DNA of 64,000 nt from Amorphochlora amoebiformis (lineage: Eukaryota > Cercozoa > Chlorarachniophyceae), in assembly GCA_054601695.1 (NCBI GenBank), contig BAAHQB010000208.1, positions 1 through 64,000 of the forward strand, read 5' to 3'. The position numbers were made by a program, and so were the translations under genes. The notes under the pieces were generated by a model. It was not told the DNA's origin, searched no databases, and was given only the letters and a program-made list of their open reading frames with translations. Shown here piece after piece: positions 33,499-48,456 of the stretch (positions are counted from its first letter, which is position 1; each line of letters opens with the position of its first letter).

Positions 33499-33543
33499 AG
33501 GATCAGATTATTCAGCATGTCTTAGTCCTAGGACCATTGACTC
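33499..33543 (+). repeat. 44-bp element, copy 6
   Basis: Complete copy with core GTCCTAGGAC, preceded by a run of perfect TTAGGG units. Confidence 0.92.
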
Positions 33544-34846
33544 GGTTAGGGTTAGGGTTGGGGTTCGGGTTAGGGTTGGGGTTATGTTTAGGATTAGTGA
33601 TTGGGCTAGTGTTAAGAGAATTGATTAGGGTTAGGGTTGGGGTTGGGGTTAAGGTTAGGATTAGGGTTAGGGTTAGGGTTAGGGTTAGGGTTAGGGTTAG
33701 GGTTACCAGGTTTAAGCTCTGAACATTGTGCCATATTTTTCGTTCGCACTGCAAGCTCACCAAAGCCTGGTTAGGGTTAGGGTTAGGGTTAGGGTTAGGG
33801 TTAGGGTTAGGGTTAGGGTTAGGGCTAGGGTAAGGGTTAGGGTGAGGATTAGGATTAGGGTTAGGGTTAGGGGGTTAGGGTTAGAGTTAGGGTTAGGGTT
33901 AGGGTTAAGATTAGGATTAGGGTCAGGGTTACTTCCAAGACTAGATTTAGGGTTAAGTTTATGGTTAGGGTTAGGCGGAAGTTTGGTGGTAGGGTTAGGG
34001 TTAGGTTTAGGGTTAAAGTTAGGGTTAGGTTTAGGGTTACGGTTAGGGTAGGGTTAGGGTTAGAGTTAGGGTTAGGGATAGGGTTAAGGGTCAGGGTTAG
34101 GGTTAGGGATAAGATTAGGATTGGGGTTAGAGTTAGTGCCAAAGCTAGGTTGAGGGTTAGGCTTATGGTTAGGGTTGGGGCGTAGGTGGGGAGTTTGGTT
34201 AGGGTTAGGGTTAGGGTTAGGTTAAGGTTAGAGTTAGGGCTAGGGTTACGATTAGGGTTAGGGTTAGGGTTAGAGGGTTAGGGTTATTGTTAGGGTTAGA
34301 GTTAGGGTTAGGGTTTAGGGTTAAGGTTAGGGTTAGGGTTAGGTTTAGCGTGAGGGATAGGTCAGGGTTAGGGTTGGGTTATTGTTAGTTAAGATTAGGA
34401 TTAGGGTTAGGGTTAGCTCCAAGACTAGGTTAGAGTTAGGGTCAGGGCTAGATTTAGATTAGGGTTAGGGTTAGGGGTTCGGGTTGGGGTTCGAGTTAGG
34501 GTTAGGATAAGGTTAGGGCAAGGGTTAGGGGTCTAATCCTAACACTAACTAACCCTGAGAGGATAATAGTTAGGTAAGCTTAGAATGTGAGAGTTTCCTA
34601 TCTTACTTCTTAAGAGTTAGACGGGATAGGTTCAGGCTTAGGCTTAGGGTTACCCTAACCCTAACCCTAGCTCAAAACTCTAACCCAAACCCTAATCCTG
34701 ACCCGGTTAAGGTAGATTGGGATTTAAGAGTAATCGGGCTATGTTTAGTGTTAGGGTTAGGGTTAGGTTAGGGCTAGGGGTAGGGTTAGGGTTAGGGTTA
34801 GGGTTAGGGTAGGGTTAGGGTTAGGGTTAGGGTTAGGGTTAGGGTT

Positions 34847-34891
34847 AGGATCAGATTATTCAGCATGTCTTAGTCGGAGGACCATTGACTC
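34847..34891 (+). repeat. 44-bp element, copy 7
   Basis: Complete copy with core GTCGGAGGAC, followed by CTTCCACATAGTGGGG, an imperfect inverted flank like that of copy 5. Confidence 0.92.
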
Positions 34892-34986
34892 TTCCACATA
34901 GTGGGGATATAGTGTTAGGGTTAGGGTTAGGGTTAGGGTTAGGGTTAGGGTTAGGGTTAGGGTTAGGGATAGCGTCAGTGAGGTAG

Positions 34987-35572
34987 TTAGAGGGTTTTAA
35001 GGCCTTTTTTGAGGGAATATCCAGGGGTTTCGATAAGTTTCCACGATTCGACGACAGAACTGATGTATACGTGTGTTTACGTGTGCTTTACTGTGCGAAT
35101 CAATGTATGGATATGTATTTTTGGTGATGTGTGCCGTGATTTCTGTTTTATGCTTTATGTTTATGTGTGTGTGTGTGTGTGTGCGTGTGAGAGGGTGTGT
35201 GTGGGTATTTTTTGTGTTTGTGATTTGTTGTATAGTATGTAGGATGTATGGTATATATAACATATATATAATATGTATATATGTGTATATATACGTATAT
35301 ATATATATATGCATATATTGGCATAATTACTTTTATTATATATATATATATATATTATATATATATGAATAGAATACGTACATGTAGTATACGTATATAC
35401 AAATATGTACATATATAATATCTCTACCTATCAAAGTTGTAATAATTCTGTTCTCCTGACATTAGCGATAGGGTTTCGTAAAAGCCATACGACTCGCTAA
35501 CGCTACTGCAGTACCCCCTAACATTGAGAAATAAGACTTATATATACACATACACACACACATACATATGTA

Positions 35573-35623
<51 letters not shown>

Positions 35624-35701
35624 CGACTCGCTAACGCTACTGCAGTACCCCCTAACATCAAGAAATAAGACTTACATATATATATATATATATATTATAT
35701 G

Positions 35702-35742
<41 letters not shown>

Positions 35743-35779
35743 ATGTATATGACTATGCGACCAGATCACCAGATCCTGC

Positions 35780-35817
<38 letters not shown>

Positions 35818-35818
35818 C

Positions 35819-35856
<38 letters not shown>

Positions 35857-36131
35857 GTGTATATAACTACATATGCATTTATATACATCACACACCCGCA
35901 TACACATGTATACACATACATACATATGTACCTATATATATATATATGTATATATGTATGTATATATATGTAATGTTATATATACGTACATATAATATAT
36001 ATATATATATATATAATATATAATATAATGTATACATATATATATATATATATTAGACATATATACATATATTTTGATATGTATATGTGTGTCTAAATAT
36101 CATCCAATGCACCATCATACAAATATATACT

Positions 36132-36219
<88 letters not shown>

Positions 36220-36236
36220 CATATATATATATATAT

Positions 36237-36271
<35 letters not shown>

Positions 36272-36314
36272 AGATATCATCCAATCTTCCATCCATGGAT
36301 TCGGAGCTATATAG

Positions 36315-36352
<38 letters not shown>

Positions 36353-36438
36353 TATATATAATATACATATATACATGTATATATATATGTATTATGTACA
36401 TGTAATATGTAACATATGCCTAAATGCTTACATAGCTT

Positions 36439-36485
<47 letters not shown>

Positions 36486-36570
36486 ATATATCTCAAAGAT
36501 GTTTAGTATACGCTATAATTAACATTCTTTGAAATATAAAAGGTTATAAATATGCAGTACAATTCACAAA

Positions 36571-36618
<48 letters not shown>

Positions 36619-36730
36619 GTGTGTGTATGTATATATATATATGTAAATATATATAATATATAAATATATATATATATTTGTGGCATGTACATACATATAT
36701 ACATATGAATATATCTACAAATATATATAC

Positions 36731-36761
<31 letters not shown>

Positions 36762-37030
36762 ATATATATATATATATAGAATATATAAAAAATTGCACAG
36801 TAATTGAATATATAAAGAATTGCACAATATGTCTGTGGGTGTATTGTTATTGTTATCAATTTACTAGCAATGATCATATGAATGCGTTAATAATGATAAT
36901 ATAATAATGATATAATGACGATTCGTTATGTTGATAATATACATATTCTAAAGATATATGTAAATATATATATATATATTTATAAATATATATATAGAGA
37001 AAATTACATATATATATATATTTTATATAC

Positions 37031-37065
<35 letters not shown>

Positions 37066-37810
37066 TATATATATGCATACATACATATACTTATATACAT
37101 ACATACATATATATATATATACATATGTATATATATATATATATATATACCAAAGCATACGAAAAAATCCAACACATTCATAAACATATACACATATACA
37201 CATATACACACACTAACCTCCCCCCCCACTCATACAAGGGACACCGTCACGACCAAAAAAGTCAGTTCCTTGCTTTTTCTCCAAATTTGTCAGGAGAGAA
37301 CGCACTTTTTCACGCTCGAGGGCAACCTGGGATTCCATTAGGATTAGGGTTAGGGTTAGGGTTAGGGTTAGGATTAGGGTTAGGGTTAGGGTTAGGGTTA
37401 GGGTTAGGGTTAGCCTCGTGTAGTTGGCGAAATTGCATAGGGGTGGCCCCGATCTGAGACGTATATATAGGTATGTCATGTTTCTAGTTAAGATATATAT
37501 ATACTATAATATATGGATGTTATATGTACACTATACATATATACATACATATAATATACATATTATATTTATTTTTATTTATTAATGTATATGCATACAG
37601 GTGTATAATATTTACATTTATACATACATATATACATATAAAAACACATATTACATATATATATATATAGATATATATATATATATATATTTGTACATAA
37701 ATGTATATATTATATGCAATTTTTGTGTGTACGAAAAATGTTAATAATACCATGTGCACGTGTGTTGATATATTGATATATTTAAAAAGCATATGTATAT
37801 ACATATATAT

Positions 37811-37852
<42 letters not shown>

Positions 37853-38344
37853 CGAAGAACACTGAATAAGTCTGCATGCTACGTCTGCATTTTCAAATCC
37901 TGAATAGTATATATATATATATACATACATATACATATATATACATGTATATATATATATATATATTATTGTTAGCGCAGCGGTCCGGCAGGCCGGTTGT
38001 AGGGTCCGGCTCACCGGTAGTATGCTAGGCAATCAACTCTGGTGCAGTGCAGTGGTGTGGAAGTTGTCCGAGATTGACTGTTGTCCATTTGAATTATGAA
38101 GAATGAATATTGATAACTTTTGCGCGGTAGTAGTCGGATACTTCCTTACTTCCTTACTTATTTACTTCTTCCGGAACCGTATGGGTTCCAAGAAGTTCCT
38201 GGGTTCCGAGAATTTTTCTGGGTTCCGAGAATTTCCTGGGTTCCGAGAATATCCTGGGTTCCGACTACTCGTATACTCTAAGGAACTGACGATAGACTAG
38301 CCAGCCGCCGCGTAGTTAAGTAGCTATGGGTCCCGGTGTACGTT

Positions 38345-38392
<48 letters not shown>

Positions 38393-38584
38393 ACATATAT
38401 ATATATACATATATATGTATATATATATATATGTATATATGTATATATGTATGCTAAGTCTGCATTTTCAAATCCTGAATAGTATGTTACATATATACAT
38501 ATATATATATACATATAATATATATATATATACACATATATATACATATACATATATATACATATATATATTTTTATATATATG

Positions 38585-38615
<31 letters not shown>

Positions 38616-38655
38616 CCAAGAAGGTTAATTACTGTGACAGCACCAGCCAGTATTA

Positions 38656-38716
<61 letters not shown>

Positions 38717-38944
38717 TAGTACCAAGAACGTTGAATACTGTAACAGAACCAGCTAGAATTAGAGGAATCAAAAATACACTATCCCTATATTATATATATA
38801 TATATGTATATGTATATTATATATATATATGTATATGTATGTATTAATGTATGTGTTATATGTGTATATGTACGTATTATATATGTATATGTATGTGTTA
38901 CATATGCATATGGATGTATTGTACATATATACCATGTACATATG

Positions 38945-38977
<33 letters not shown>

Positions 38978-39185
38978 ATATGTTCACACATATATACAAC
39001 ATTAATGTATGTATTATGTATGTGTATGTATGTATTATGTACGTATCTATAGCATATAGATATATATGTGTGTATGTATGTATTATATATGTATATGTAT
39101 GTATTATATATGTATGTATGCATTATATATGTATCTGCATGTTTATATATATATATATATATATATACATAATATATATATATAT

Positions 39186-39226
<41 letters not shown>

Positions 39227-39338
39227 GTATATATGTATATTATGTATTTGTATGTGTACACACACACATATATATATACACACACATACACACACACAAA
39301 CACATATATATGTACGCGTGTATTTATATACTGTACAT

Positions 39339-39385
<47 letters not shown>

Positions 39386-39400
39386 ATATATACATGTTCT

Positions 39401-39454
<54 letters not shown>

Positions 39455-40337
39455 CAATTTTACGTACATATAGAATATATAAAATGATATATATACACAC
39501 ATATACACATATATTCTTATATATTACTATGTATACGTATTACAAACATATACTAACCGTTATGCCAATGCAGACCCAAACCCACACCCTAACCCTAACC
39601 CTAATCCTAACCCTAACCCTAATCCTAACCCTAACCCTAATCCTAACCCTAACCCTAATCCTAACCCTAACCCTAACCTAAAGCCTGATTAAAGTCCTAA
39701 ACCGAACCTTAGCCCTAAAAATCCAAACCCACACTTTAACCCCACTTTAACCCTTACGCTATCCCTAACCCTAACCCTAACCCTAACCCTACTCCTAACC
39801 CTAACCCTAACCCTAACCCTAACCCTAACCCTAACCCTAACCCTAACCCTAACTCCAACCCTAGCCCTAATCCCAACCATTACCCTGAATAACCCTTAAA
39901 CCTATCGCTAACCCTAATCCTCACCTTAACCTTAACCTTAACCCTAACCTTAACCTTAACCCTAACCTAACCCTAACCCTAACCCTAACCCTAACCCTAA
40001 CCCTAACCTAACCCTAACCCTAACCCTAACCCTAAACCTAACCCTAACCCTGTGGAGGACTCAATGGTCCTCGGACTAGGACATGCTGAATAATCTAATC
40101 CTAACTCTAGCCCTCACCCTAACCCTAACCCTAACCCTAACCCTAACCCTAACGCTAACGCTAATCCTAACCCTAACCCTAACCCTAACCCTAACCCTAA
40201 CCCTAACCCGGAAGAGATAGGAGCGACGGTGAGCTGAGGCTCGTGTAGGCCGAGGGAACCGCTACTGTCAGATGTTCGATAAAAAGGGTTTGTAAATGTA
40301 TGTTTGTATTCTATTATTATTGTTGTATACATGTATA

Positions 40338-40386
<49 letters not shown>

Positions 40387-40502
40387 TGTGCACACACATG
40401 TATGCATGTATATATGGATACACATGTACATGTATATGCATACATACACATATATATAATATATACATGATATATTATGTATGTGTGCATATAATATATC
40501 AA

Positions 40503-40559
<57 letters not shown>

Positions 40560-41930
40560 ATGTATGTGTATATATATATAGAGAGAGCTACATACAGTCT
40601 ATGTTTACACAAGTAACATATCTATATATTTTACATAGATATGTGTGTGTGCGTGCATATTTATTTTTTACATGTGAATAATTTTATCTAGAATTGAATA
40701 TAAATATACACACATATATTATATATTATATATAATTTATAGTATATTATATATATATATATGTACAATCCGCCCATATGTATATGAATGCCTATCTGAT
40801 ATGTACATACTAGTATATATACATACATATATATATATATATGTGTGTGGTGTGTATATATGTATTACCTATTCCATATATATTTGGAAAAAATTAATTA
40901 AATATATGTATGTATGTATTTAGATATATATAATACGTATTTTATATATATTTACAATAAAAGAACTATATATATATAGTTATACGAATAAACATATTCT
41001 TAAACTATTGTTTATTATTATACCAATATTGACATAAACAATCATATATATATATATATGTGTGTGTGTGTATTAGAAAAATATATGGTAATATAAGATA
41101 CGTGTACATATATATATATATATATATATACATATACATACATACGTAAACATACATACATATACATACATACATATTCATATATACACATACATATAAT
41201 ATATAATATATATGTATACATATACAATATATATATATATATATATATTCACCTGATAATATGCGCCCATTCTCGTCGGGATTCCCTTAGGATTCTCTCC
41301 TGAAACCAAAATTAGGGTTAGGGCTAGGGTTAGGGTTAGGGTTAGGGTTAGGGTTAGGGTTAGGGTTAGGGTTAGGGTTAGGGTTAGGGTTAGGGTTAGG
41401 ATTAGGATTAGGGTTAGGTAAGGGTTAGGGTCAAGGCTGGGTCAAGGGTTAGGGTTACTGTCTAATAGGATTAGGGTTGAGACTAGGGTTAGGATTAGGG
41501 TTAGGGTTAGGATCAGATTATTCAGCATGTCTTAGTCCGAGGACCATTGACTCAGTTAGGGTTAGGGTTAGGGTTAAGGTTAGGGTTAGGGTTAGGGTTA
41601 GGCGTCGATAGGATTAGGGGTGGGTTTAGGTAGGATTAGGATTGAGACTAATATTAGGGTTAGGGTTAGGCTTAGGGTTAATGTTAGGGTTAGGGTTGTG
41701 GTTGTTTGGGTTATATATAGTATAATATATATATATATATATATGTATATGCATATGTTTTTTTAATATTTATATATGGATAGATGTTTTCTTAATGTAC
41801 ATATGTTGTTAAGAAATTATATATATATATATATATATATACATATATATATTATATATATACATATAAGAAATATATGAATACATAATACATATATATA
41901 TATATATACATATAAGAAATATATGTGTAC

Positions 41931-41969
<39 letters not shown>

Positions 41970-42001
41970 GTATACACATATTATAAATATATTATATATA
42001 C

Positions 42002-42032
<31 letters not shown>

Positions 42033-42085
42033 CATATATACCCACTCAAAAGCCACTATGCCGACCGTCCCGTCGGCAAGACTCC

Positions 42086-42120
<35 letters not shown>

Positions 42121-42483
42121 ATATATGTGTATAGAAAGCCTTCGAACCCTTCATCCCCCCGGGACATCCCCGGGACGTAACATTGAGTGAAAAGGGTACA
42201 GATAAAACATTAGATATATATATATATATGTATAAATGTAGTATTTATGGTGAGCTTACTATAGCTGAGGTATTTAGTATATATATATATACACATTAAT
42301 AAATAGGTAAATATATATATATATATATAAATAGGTATATAAATATATATATGTATGTATATATACATATATATTACATATGCATCTGTATATAATACAT
42401 ATACATAATTATGTATGCATATATAATCTATATATATATATATGTAGGTATGTATGTATACATATGTATATTATATATGTGTA

Positions 42484-42521
<38 letters not shown>

Positions 42522-42615
42522 ACATATTCCTCCATAAAGCTCTCATTCAATACATAACACACATGAATAAAATATACACATCTACACATACACATACACA
42601 CATACATATATATAC

Positions 42616-42661
<46 letters not shown>

Positions 42662-42978
42662 AATACACATACACACACACATACTTACACACACATACAC
42701 ACAGCATATTCTAACCTTGCAACAAGAGTGATACCTCCCCTAAGCTCATTCATTTCGTCCGTCGAAATCTCAAGATTTTTTCGCCGAATCTTTCGGCCGG
42801 ACGAGAGGAGAGAGCCGTAGGATGCTTCCAGAGCATCTAGATGCCCTGGGAAGGTCTCTGGCTGGGGGAATATGAATGAATATGTATGTGTGTATATTTG
42901 TATGTATATGTGTATGTATGTGTGTATATGTTTGTGTATATGTTTGTGTATATGTGTATGCATATGAATATGTGTATG

Positions 42979-43033
<55 letters not shown>

Positions 43034-43055
43034 ATTACATAGATTAAACAACTTG

Positions 43056-43086
<31 letters not shown>

Positions 43087-43105
43087 GTACATACATATAT
43101 ACATA

Positions 43106-43139
<34 letters not shown>

Positions 43140-43456
43140 TGTAATATATATATATATGATTTATATGTATGTATTGTATGGATGTAATATACATATTTTT
43201 TATATATGTATATATATACACGTATATAATACAAATACGTACACATATATATGTACATATATATTATATATATATATACATATGTATGAGTATATTTATT
43301 TATATAGATATATATATATATATATACATGTTTGTATGTATGTATGTATACGAATATGTATATTTATAAATATGTATATATATATATATATAGTGTTTAT
43401 ATATATATTATATATATATTTACCTTATATCCCACGGCGTGAATATTAAACGATGA
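34987..43456 (-). CDS. Unrecognised, probably membrane-associated protein; about 13 exons to a clear stop
   Basis: Exons in transcription order: 43456-43424 ([11 protein letters not shown]), 42861-42716 ([20 protein letters not shown]...), 42084-42042 ([14 protein letters not shown]), 41299-41253 ([15 protein letters not shown]), 40264-40208 ([18 protein letters not shown]), 38784-38723 ([20 protein letters not shown]), 37899-37853 ([15 protein letters not shown]), 37453-37415 ([13 protein letters not shown]), 37326-37218 ([20 protein letters not shown]...), 36306-36270 ([11 protein letters not shown]), a 9- or 17-nt exon ending at 35778, 35517-35428 ([20 protein letters not shown]...), 35059-34987 (...[20 protein letters not shown]). 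All joins agree in phase if the 9-nt exon is used. 38784-38723 is a probable membrane helix, and 37326-37218 is coiled-coil-like. The 37415 junction uses a GC donor. No family was recognised. Confidence 0.58.
35535..35680. repeat. Partial copy of the 5' edge of exon 35517-35428
   Basis: ACGACTCGCTAACGCTACTG plus CAGTACCCCCTAACAT...AAGAAATAAGACTTA is repeated at 35489-35540 and 35622-35672 with (TA)n between. The second is truncated and lies in the upstream intron. Confidence 0.8.
37338..37412 (+). repeat. Short telomere-type array (TTAGGG on +)
   Basis: It almost fills the 88-nt intron between exons 37453-37415 and 37326-37218. Sense: CACGAG|GCTAACCC...CCTAATGGAATCCCAG|GTTGCC. The donor appears to be GC, not GT. 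Confidence 0.88.
37968..38350. mobile_element. Dispersed element with inverted-repeat-like ends
   Basis: It starts ATTGTTAGCGCAGCGG and ends GTACGTTAACAAT, giving ends ATTGTTAGCGCA and (reversed) ATTGTTAACGTA, between TA tracts in an intron. It contains four tandem GGGTTCCGAGAAT units and GC-rich unique sequence. I see no convincing protein. It is consistent with a MITE-like element; classification is inferred. Confidence 0.5.
38600..38720 (-). pseudogene. Decayed copy of exon 38784-38723
   Basis: On - it reads [16 protein letters not shown] against [14 protein letters not shown] of the exon. The 5' part of the exon is replaced by (TA)n. It lies in the downstream intron. Confidence 0.75.
38850..39130. 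repeat. (TATG)n-type interspersed repeat
   Basis: GTATGTATTATATATGTATA and GTATGTGTTATATGTGTATA-like units are repeated, with CA runs at 39258-39300 and 39402-39420. No gene is seen. Confidence 0.8.
39583..40207 (-). repeat. Telomere-type array (CCCTAA on +)
   Basis: About 625 bases. Sense TTAGGG begins exactly at the donor of exon 40264-40208 (TTCCGG|GTTAGGG). Confidence 0.93.
40058..40102 (-). repeat. 44-bp element, copy 8
   Basis: On -: AGGATTAGATTATTCAGCAT..., core GTCCGAGGAC, ending CATTGAGTCC, then CTCCACAGGG. One change in the GATCAG part. Confidence 0.9.
41306..41710 (+). repeat. Telomere-type array (TTAGGG on +)
   Basis: Sense CCCTAATTTTGGTTTCAG|exon 41299, so the array abuts the 3' splice site. 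It becomes degenerate towards 41700. Confidence 0.93.
41509..41553 (+). repeat. 44-bp element, copy 9
   Basis: Complete copy with core GTCCGAGGAC, flanked directly by TTAGGG units. Confidence 0.92.
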
Positions 43457-43524
43457 CTGATTACATATATAAATACGTAAATATATATATATATATATAT
43501 GAATATATAGTGCAGTGATATAGT

Positions 43525-43872
43525 AGATGGTAGTCCAGAGTTGGATTGAAATCCGTTTGAACTATGATTACCCTTGTTCTCAAGAATTCAGCAATATACA
43601 TGAGGTCATGCGTGCTCACGTGATGGTCACGTGAGGTCATATGAGCGTGATGCGTGACGTCACGTGTGTCACGGTATATCTGGAAGCCCAGATACTACCC
43701 GGCACTACCCGGTACTGCCCGGTACTACCGGCAAGGCAATCCCCGAGCAATCTCCGGGATCTCCAGCGATCTCCAGCTATCTGTAGTATAAGTGCTGCTA
43801 TACTTCAACACGCTATCGATATCTACTCTTCGGGCCGCATCTATCTATGCTATCTATGTTGTTGCGTTAGCA

Positions 43873-43880
<8 letters not shown>
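43525..43880 (+). mobile_element. Dispersed element, copy B
   Basis: Collinear with 28040-28440 over ~350 bases, including ACTACCCGG tandem units, a TGACGTCACG box and CAACACGCTATCGATATCTA. It ends GTTGCGTTAGCAATATA, then TA repeat. Confidence 0.6.
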
Positions 43881-43924
<44 letters not shown>

Positions 43925-44128
43925 TATATATATATATATATATACATACCTATTTAATAATATATATATATACCATATATATATTTACATTTATATTAAT
44001 GTAAACAATACATGGACAAGTTCACATACATTCTTATAGACGCTCAACGTTATATATATATATATATATATATATAAATACGTATATATAAATATGTATA
44101 TGCATAAATATATAGATATGTATGTGTA

Positions 44129-44163
<35 letters not shown>

Positions 44164-44178
44164 TGATATAAACACATG

Positions 44179-44256
<78 letters not shown>

Positions 44257-44489
44257 CATGTGTGAATATATATTTATACATATATATATATATTATATAT
44301 ATATATATATATGTATAAATACATATTCACACATGTATGTATACAAAACAATAAATTACACATACGTACCTATAATACATACACACATCCATATTACCTA
44401 ATATATACATATATACACATACATATATATATATACACATACACAAACACACACATATATATATGTATATGTATATATATAGTATATAC

Positions 44490-46307
44490 CGGTAAGCATT
44501 CCCGTAAGAACTTCGCTTGAGACTTGACACTTAATGCATTTGAAAATAGAATTATTGATTTCACCTAAATATATGCATATATATATATATACACATAAAT
44601 AAATATATATATATATATATGGAGAGAAAGAGAAAGAGAGAGAGAAAGAGCGAGAGAGACAGAGAAAGAGCGAGAGTGAGAGAGAGAAAAAGAGCGAGAG
44701 AGAGAGAAAGAGCGAGAGAGAGGGAGCGAAAGAGCGAGAGAGAGGGAGCGAAAGAGCGAGAGAGAGAGAGCGAAAGAGCGAGAGAGAGAGAGCGCGAAAG
44801 AGCGAAAGAGCGAAAGAGCGAAAAAGCGAAGAGAGAGAGAAAGAGCAAAGGAGCGAGCGAGAGAGAAAGAGAGAGAGAGAAATAGAGAGAGAGAGAGAGA
44901 GAATGCGAAGAGCGAGGAGAGAGAAAGAGCGAAAGAGAGAGAGAGAGAAAGAGCGAAAGAGCGCGAGAGAGAGAGAGAAAGAGCGAAAGAGCGAAAGAGC
45001 GAGAGAGAGAGAGAGAGAGAGAAAGAGCGAGAGAGAGAGAGAAAAAGAGCGAGAGTGAAAGAGAGAGCGAAAGATGAGAGGGGGGAAGAGAGAGGAAGAG
45101 CGAAAGAGCGAGCGAGAGAGAGAGACAGAGAGAGAGAGAGCGAAAGCGAGAGAGAGAGAGCGAAAGAGCGAGAGAGAGAGATAGAGAGAGAAAGAGCGAG
45201 AGAGAGAGAAAGAGAAAGAGCGAGAGAGAGAGAAAAAAAAAGAGCGAGGGGGAGAGAGAGCGAAAGAGCGAGAGAGAGAGAAAGAGAAAAGAGCGAGAGA
45301 GAGACAATATATACATAATTTATATTCACCTACACACCCATACATACATTCACATATCTATTCACCCCACACAACTACACTCTCTATATCACGCATCCAT
45401 ACAGAATATATTTGCATATATACACACACATACATGAATACATACATACACATAGATAAATACATTCTAAACAACATACATACATAAGTACATACGCATA
45501 GATATATACATTCTAAACTATTCGTACATACATACATACAAATAGATATGAAAATTCTAAACTACACATACATACATACATACATACATACATACATACA
45601 TACCTACATACATACATACATACATACATACATACATACATACACACATACATACACACATACATACATACATACATACATACATACATACATACATACA
45701 TACATACATACATACACATAGATATATGCATTCTAAACAACACACACATACATACATGCATACATACATACATACATACATACATACATACATACATACA
45801 TACATACATACATACATACATACATACATACATACATACATACATACATACACATAGATATATGCATTCTAAACAACACACACATACATACATGCATACA
45901 TACATACATACATACATACATACTTACATACATACATATATACATACATACATATATGCATACATACATACATACATACTTACATACATACATACGTACA
46001 TACATACATACATACATACTTACATACATACATACATACGTACATACATACATACATACATACATACATACATACATACATACATACATACATACATACA
46101 TACATACATACATACATACATACATACATACATACATACATACGCACGCACGCGCAGGTATACATTCTAGCAACACACATACATATATACATACATACAT
46201 ACATGCATACATACATACACGCTGATATATACATTCTAAACAACGCGCACACATATAGATACATACATACACATAGATATATACATTCTAAACAAAACAA
46301 ACACACG

Positions 46308-46356
<49 letters not shown>

Positions 46357-46960
46357 CCATATATACATACAGATATATACATTCTAAACATACACGTAGA
46401 TATATACATTCTCAACAACACACACACACACACATACACACACACACATACATACATACACGCAGACATACATACATTCTAAACATACACATGGATACAT
46501 ACATTCTCAACAACACACACACACATACATACATACATACATACACATAATATATATATATATATATATATATACATTCTAAACAACACACATACATACA
46601 TATATATACACATAACATACATACAGATATAAACAACACACATACATACATATATATACACATAACATACATACAGATATATACATTCTAAACAGCACAT
46701 ATACACATATAAATATATATACGTATACATAACATACATACATACAGATATATACATTCTAAACATAACGGGTCTAGCTATAGTATTCGAAACCCTATAA
46801 AACCTTGTAATTCATCTCATTTAACCCTGCCCGCACGCCTAAGGTATACATGTGATTTTTCTCACAACACTCTATCTCTCTCTATCTCTCTCTCTCTTCC
46901 TCTCTCTCTCTCTTCTCTCTCTCTTTCTCTCTTCTCTCTCTTCTCTCTCTCTTTCTCTCT

Positions 46961-47043
<83 letters not shown>

Positions 47044-47344
47044 TATATATGTGGGTGCGCGTGTGTATATGCATAAATGTATGACGAATATTTATGATTT
47101 AGGGTGTGATTTAGGTATAATGGCTTACAGATTTAGGGTGATTTAGGTATAATTAAGGTTACAGGGGAAATATCTCTTTCATTTTTTCTTCCTTTTTTCT
47201 TGAGGTTTGTATATGAGAAGGAAGAAGTATATTGGTAAGTGTATTCATTTGTATATATATATATATAGTATATTGTATGTATATATATATCTATATATAT
47301 GCACATATGCAATACATATATATATATATGTATATGTGCATATT

Positions 47345-47383
<39 letters not shown>

Positions 47384-47444
47384 ATATATATATATATACA
47401 TGTAGTTAAGGAGGGGTATGTGAGGTTCGAGAATTTATACAGAC

Positions 47445-47499
<55 letters not shown>

Positions 47500-47504
47500 C
47501 AGAC

Positions 47505-47541
<37 letters not shown>

Positions 47542-47657
47542 TGTATACAAAACATGTATATATATACATATATATATATATATGTACATATATCTATATC
47601 TATATCTATATATATATACATATGCATGTAAAAGAGTTTACCCACACACACGTAGAA

Positions 47658-47704
<47 letters not shown>

Positions 47705-48248
47705 ATATACACAATATACATACATATATAATATATATATATATAAAAATATATATATATATATCCTCCCAGGCGTACCGTCGCAGATATCCATGTAGTT
47801 GAGAAGGGGAAGGGTTATGAAACCCGAAATGAGACTAAGGAGATATAACCTGTTGAACCTGAGAAAGCAAATTATTAGGTGTAACCTGTTGAATCTGAGG
47901 AAAAGGAAGTTATTAAAGCGGGTGTGAGGAAAGATCCTATATATATATATATATAGACATATATATATATATATATGTATGTATATGTATATATTGTATG
48001 TGCTTTTATGTAGATATATATATGTATATATATATATATGGCTGGATACAACGGTGTGTATACGTTTAGATGTATACATCTTAATGACATATATTGTATA
48101 TACAAAAATACATGTAAACATATGTATAAGTGTATATATATATGTATATGTATGTGTGAATACACATTCAGATATTCTACATCTATACTTGACTAACATG
48201 ATACATATACATATATATATATATACATATACGTACACATTTATATAT

Positions 48249-48294
<46 letters not shown>

Positions 48295-48335
48295 CTTATG
48301 TATGTAAACATATATATACATATATTAGATATACG

Positions 48336-48367
<32 letters not shown>

Positions 48368-48395
48368 CATATAAATACATATATACATGTATATA

Positions 48396-48456
<61 letters not shown>

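Larger units (their letters stand above)
33443..34975 (+). repeat. Telomere-type array (TTAGGG on +), largest in the window
   Basis: About 1.5 kb, interrupted by short unique stretches (33712-33770 and 34540-34760, where a short CCCTAA inversion also occurs). It lies between the 3' end of one - strand gene (stop at 34987) and the first exons of the next, so it is intergenic or in a 5' intron. Confidence 0.92.

Noticed and set aside
33443-34975. A real chromosome end or telomere fusion
   Set aside because: Arrays are degenerate, present in both orientations at fourteen places, and flanked by genes. They are interstitial.
45513-46272. MYVCMYVC and YIHTYIHT open frames
   Set aside because: Translation of the (TACA)n tetranucleotide array.
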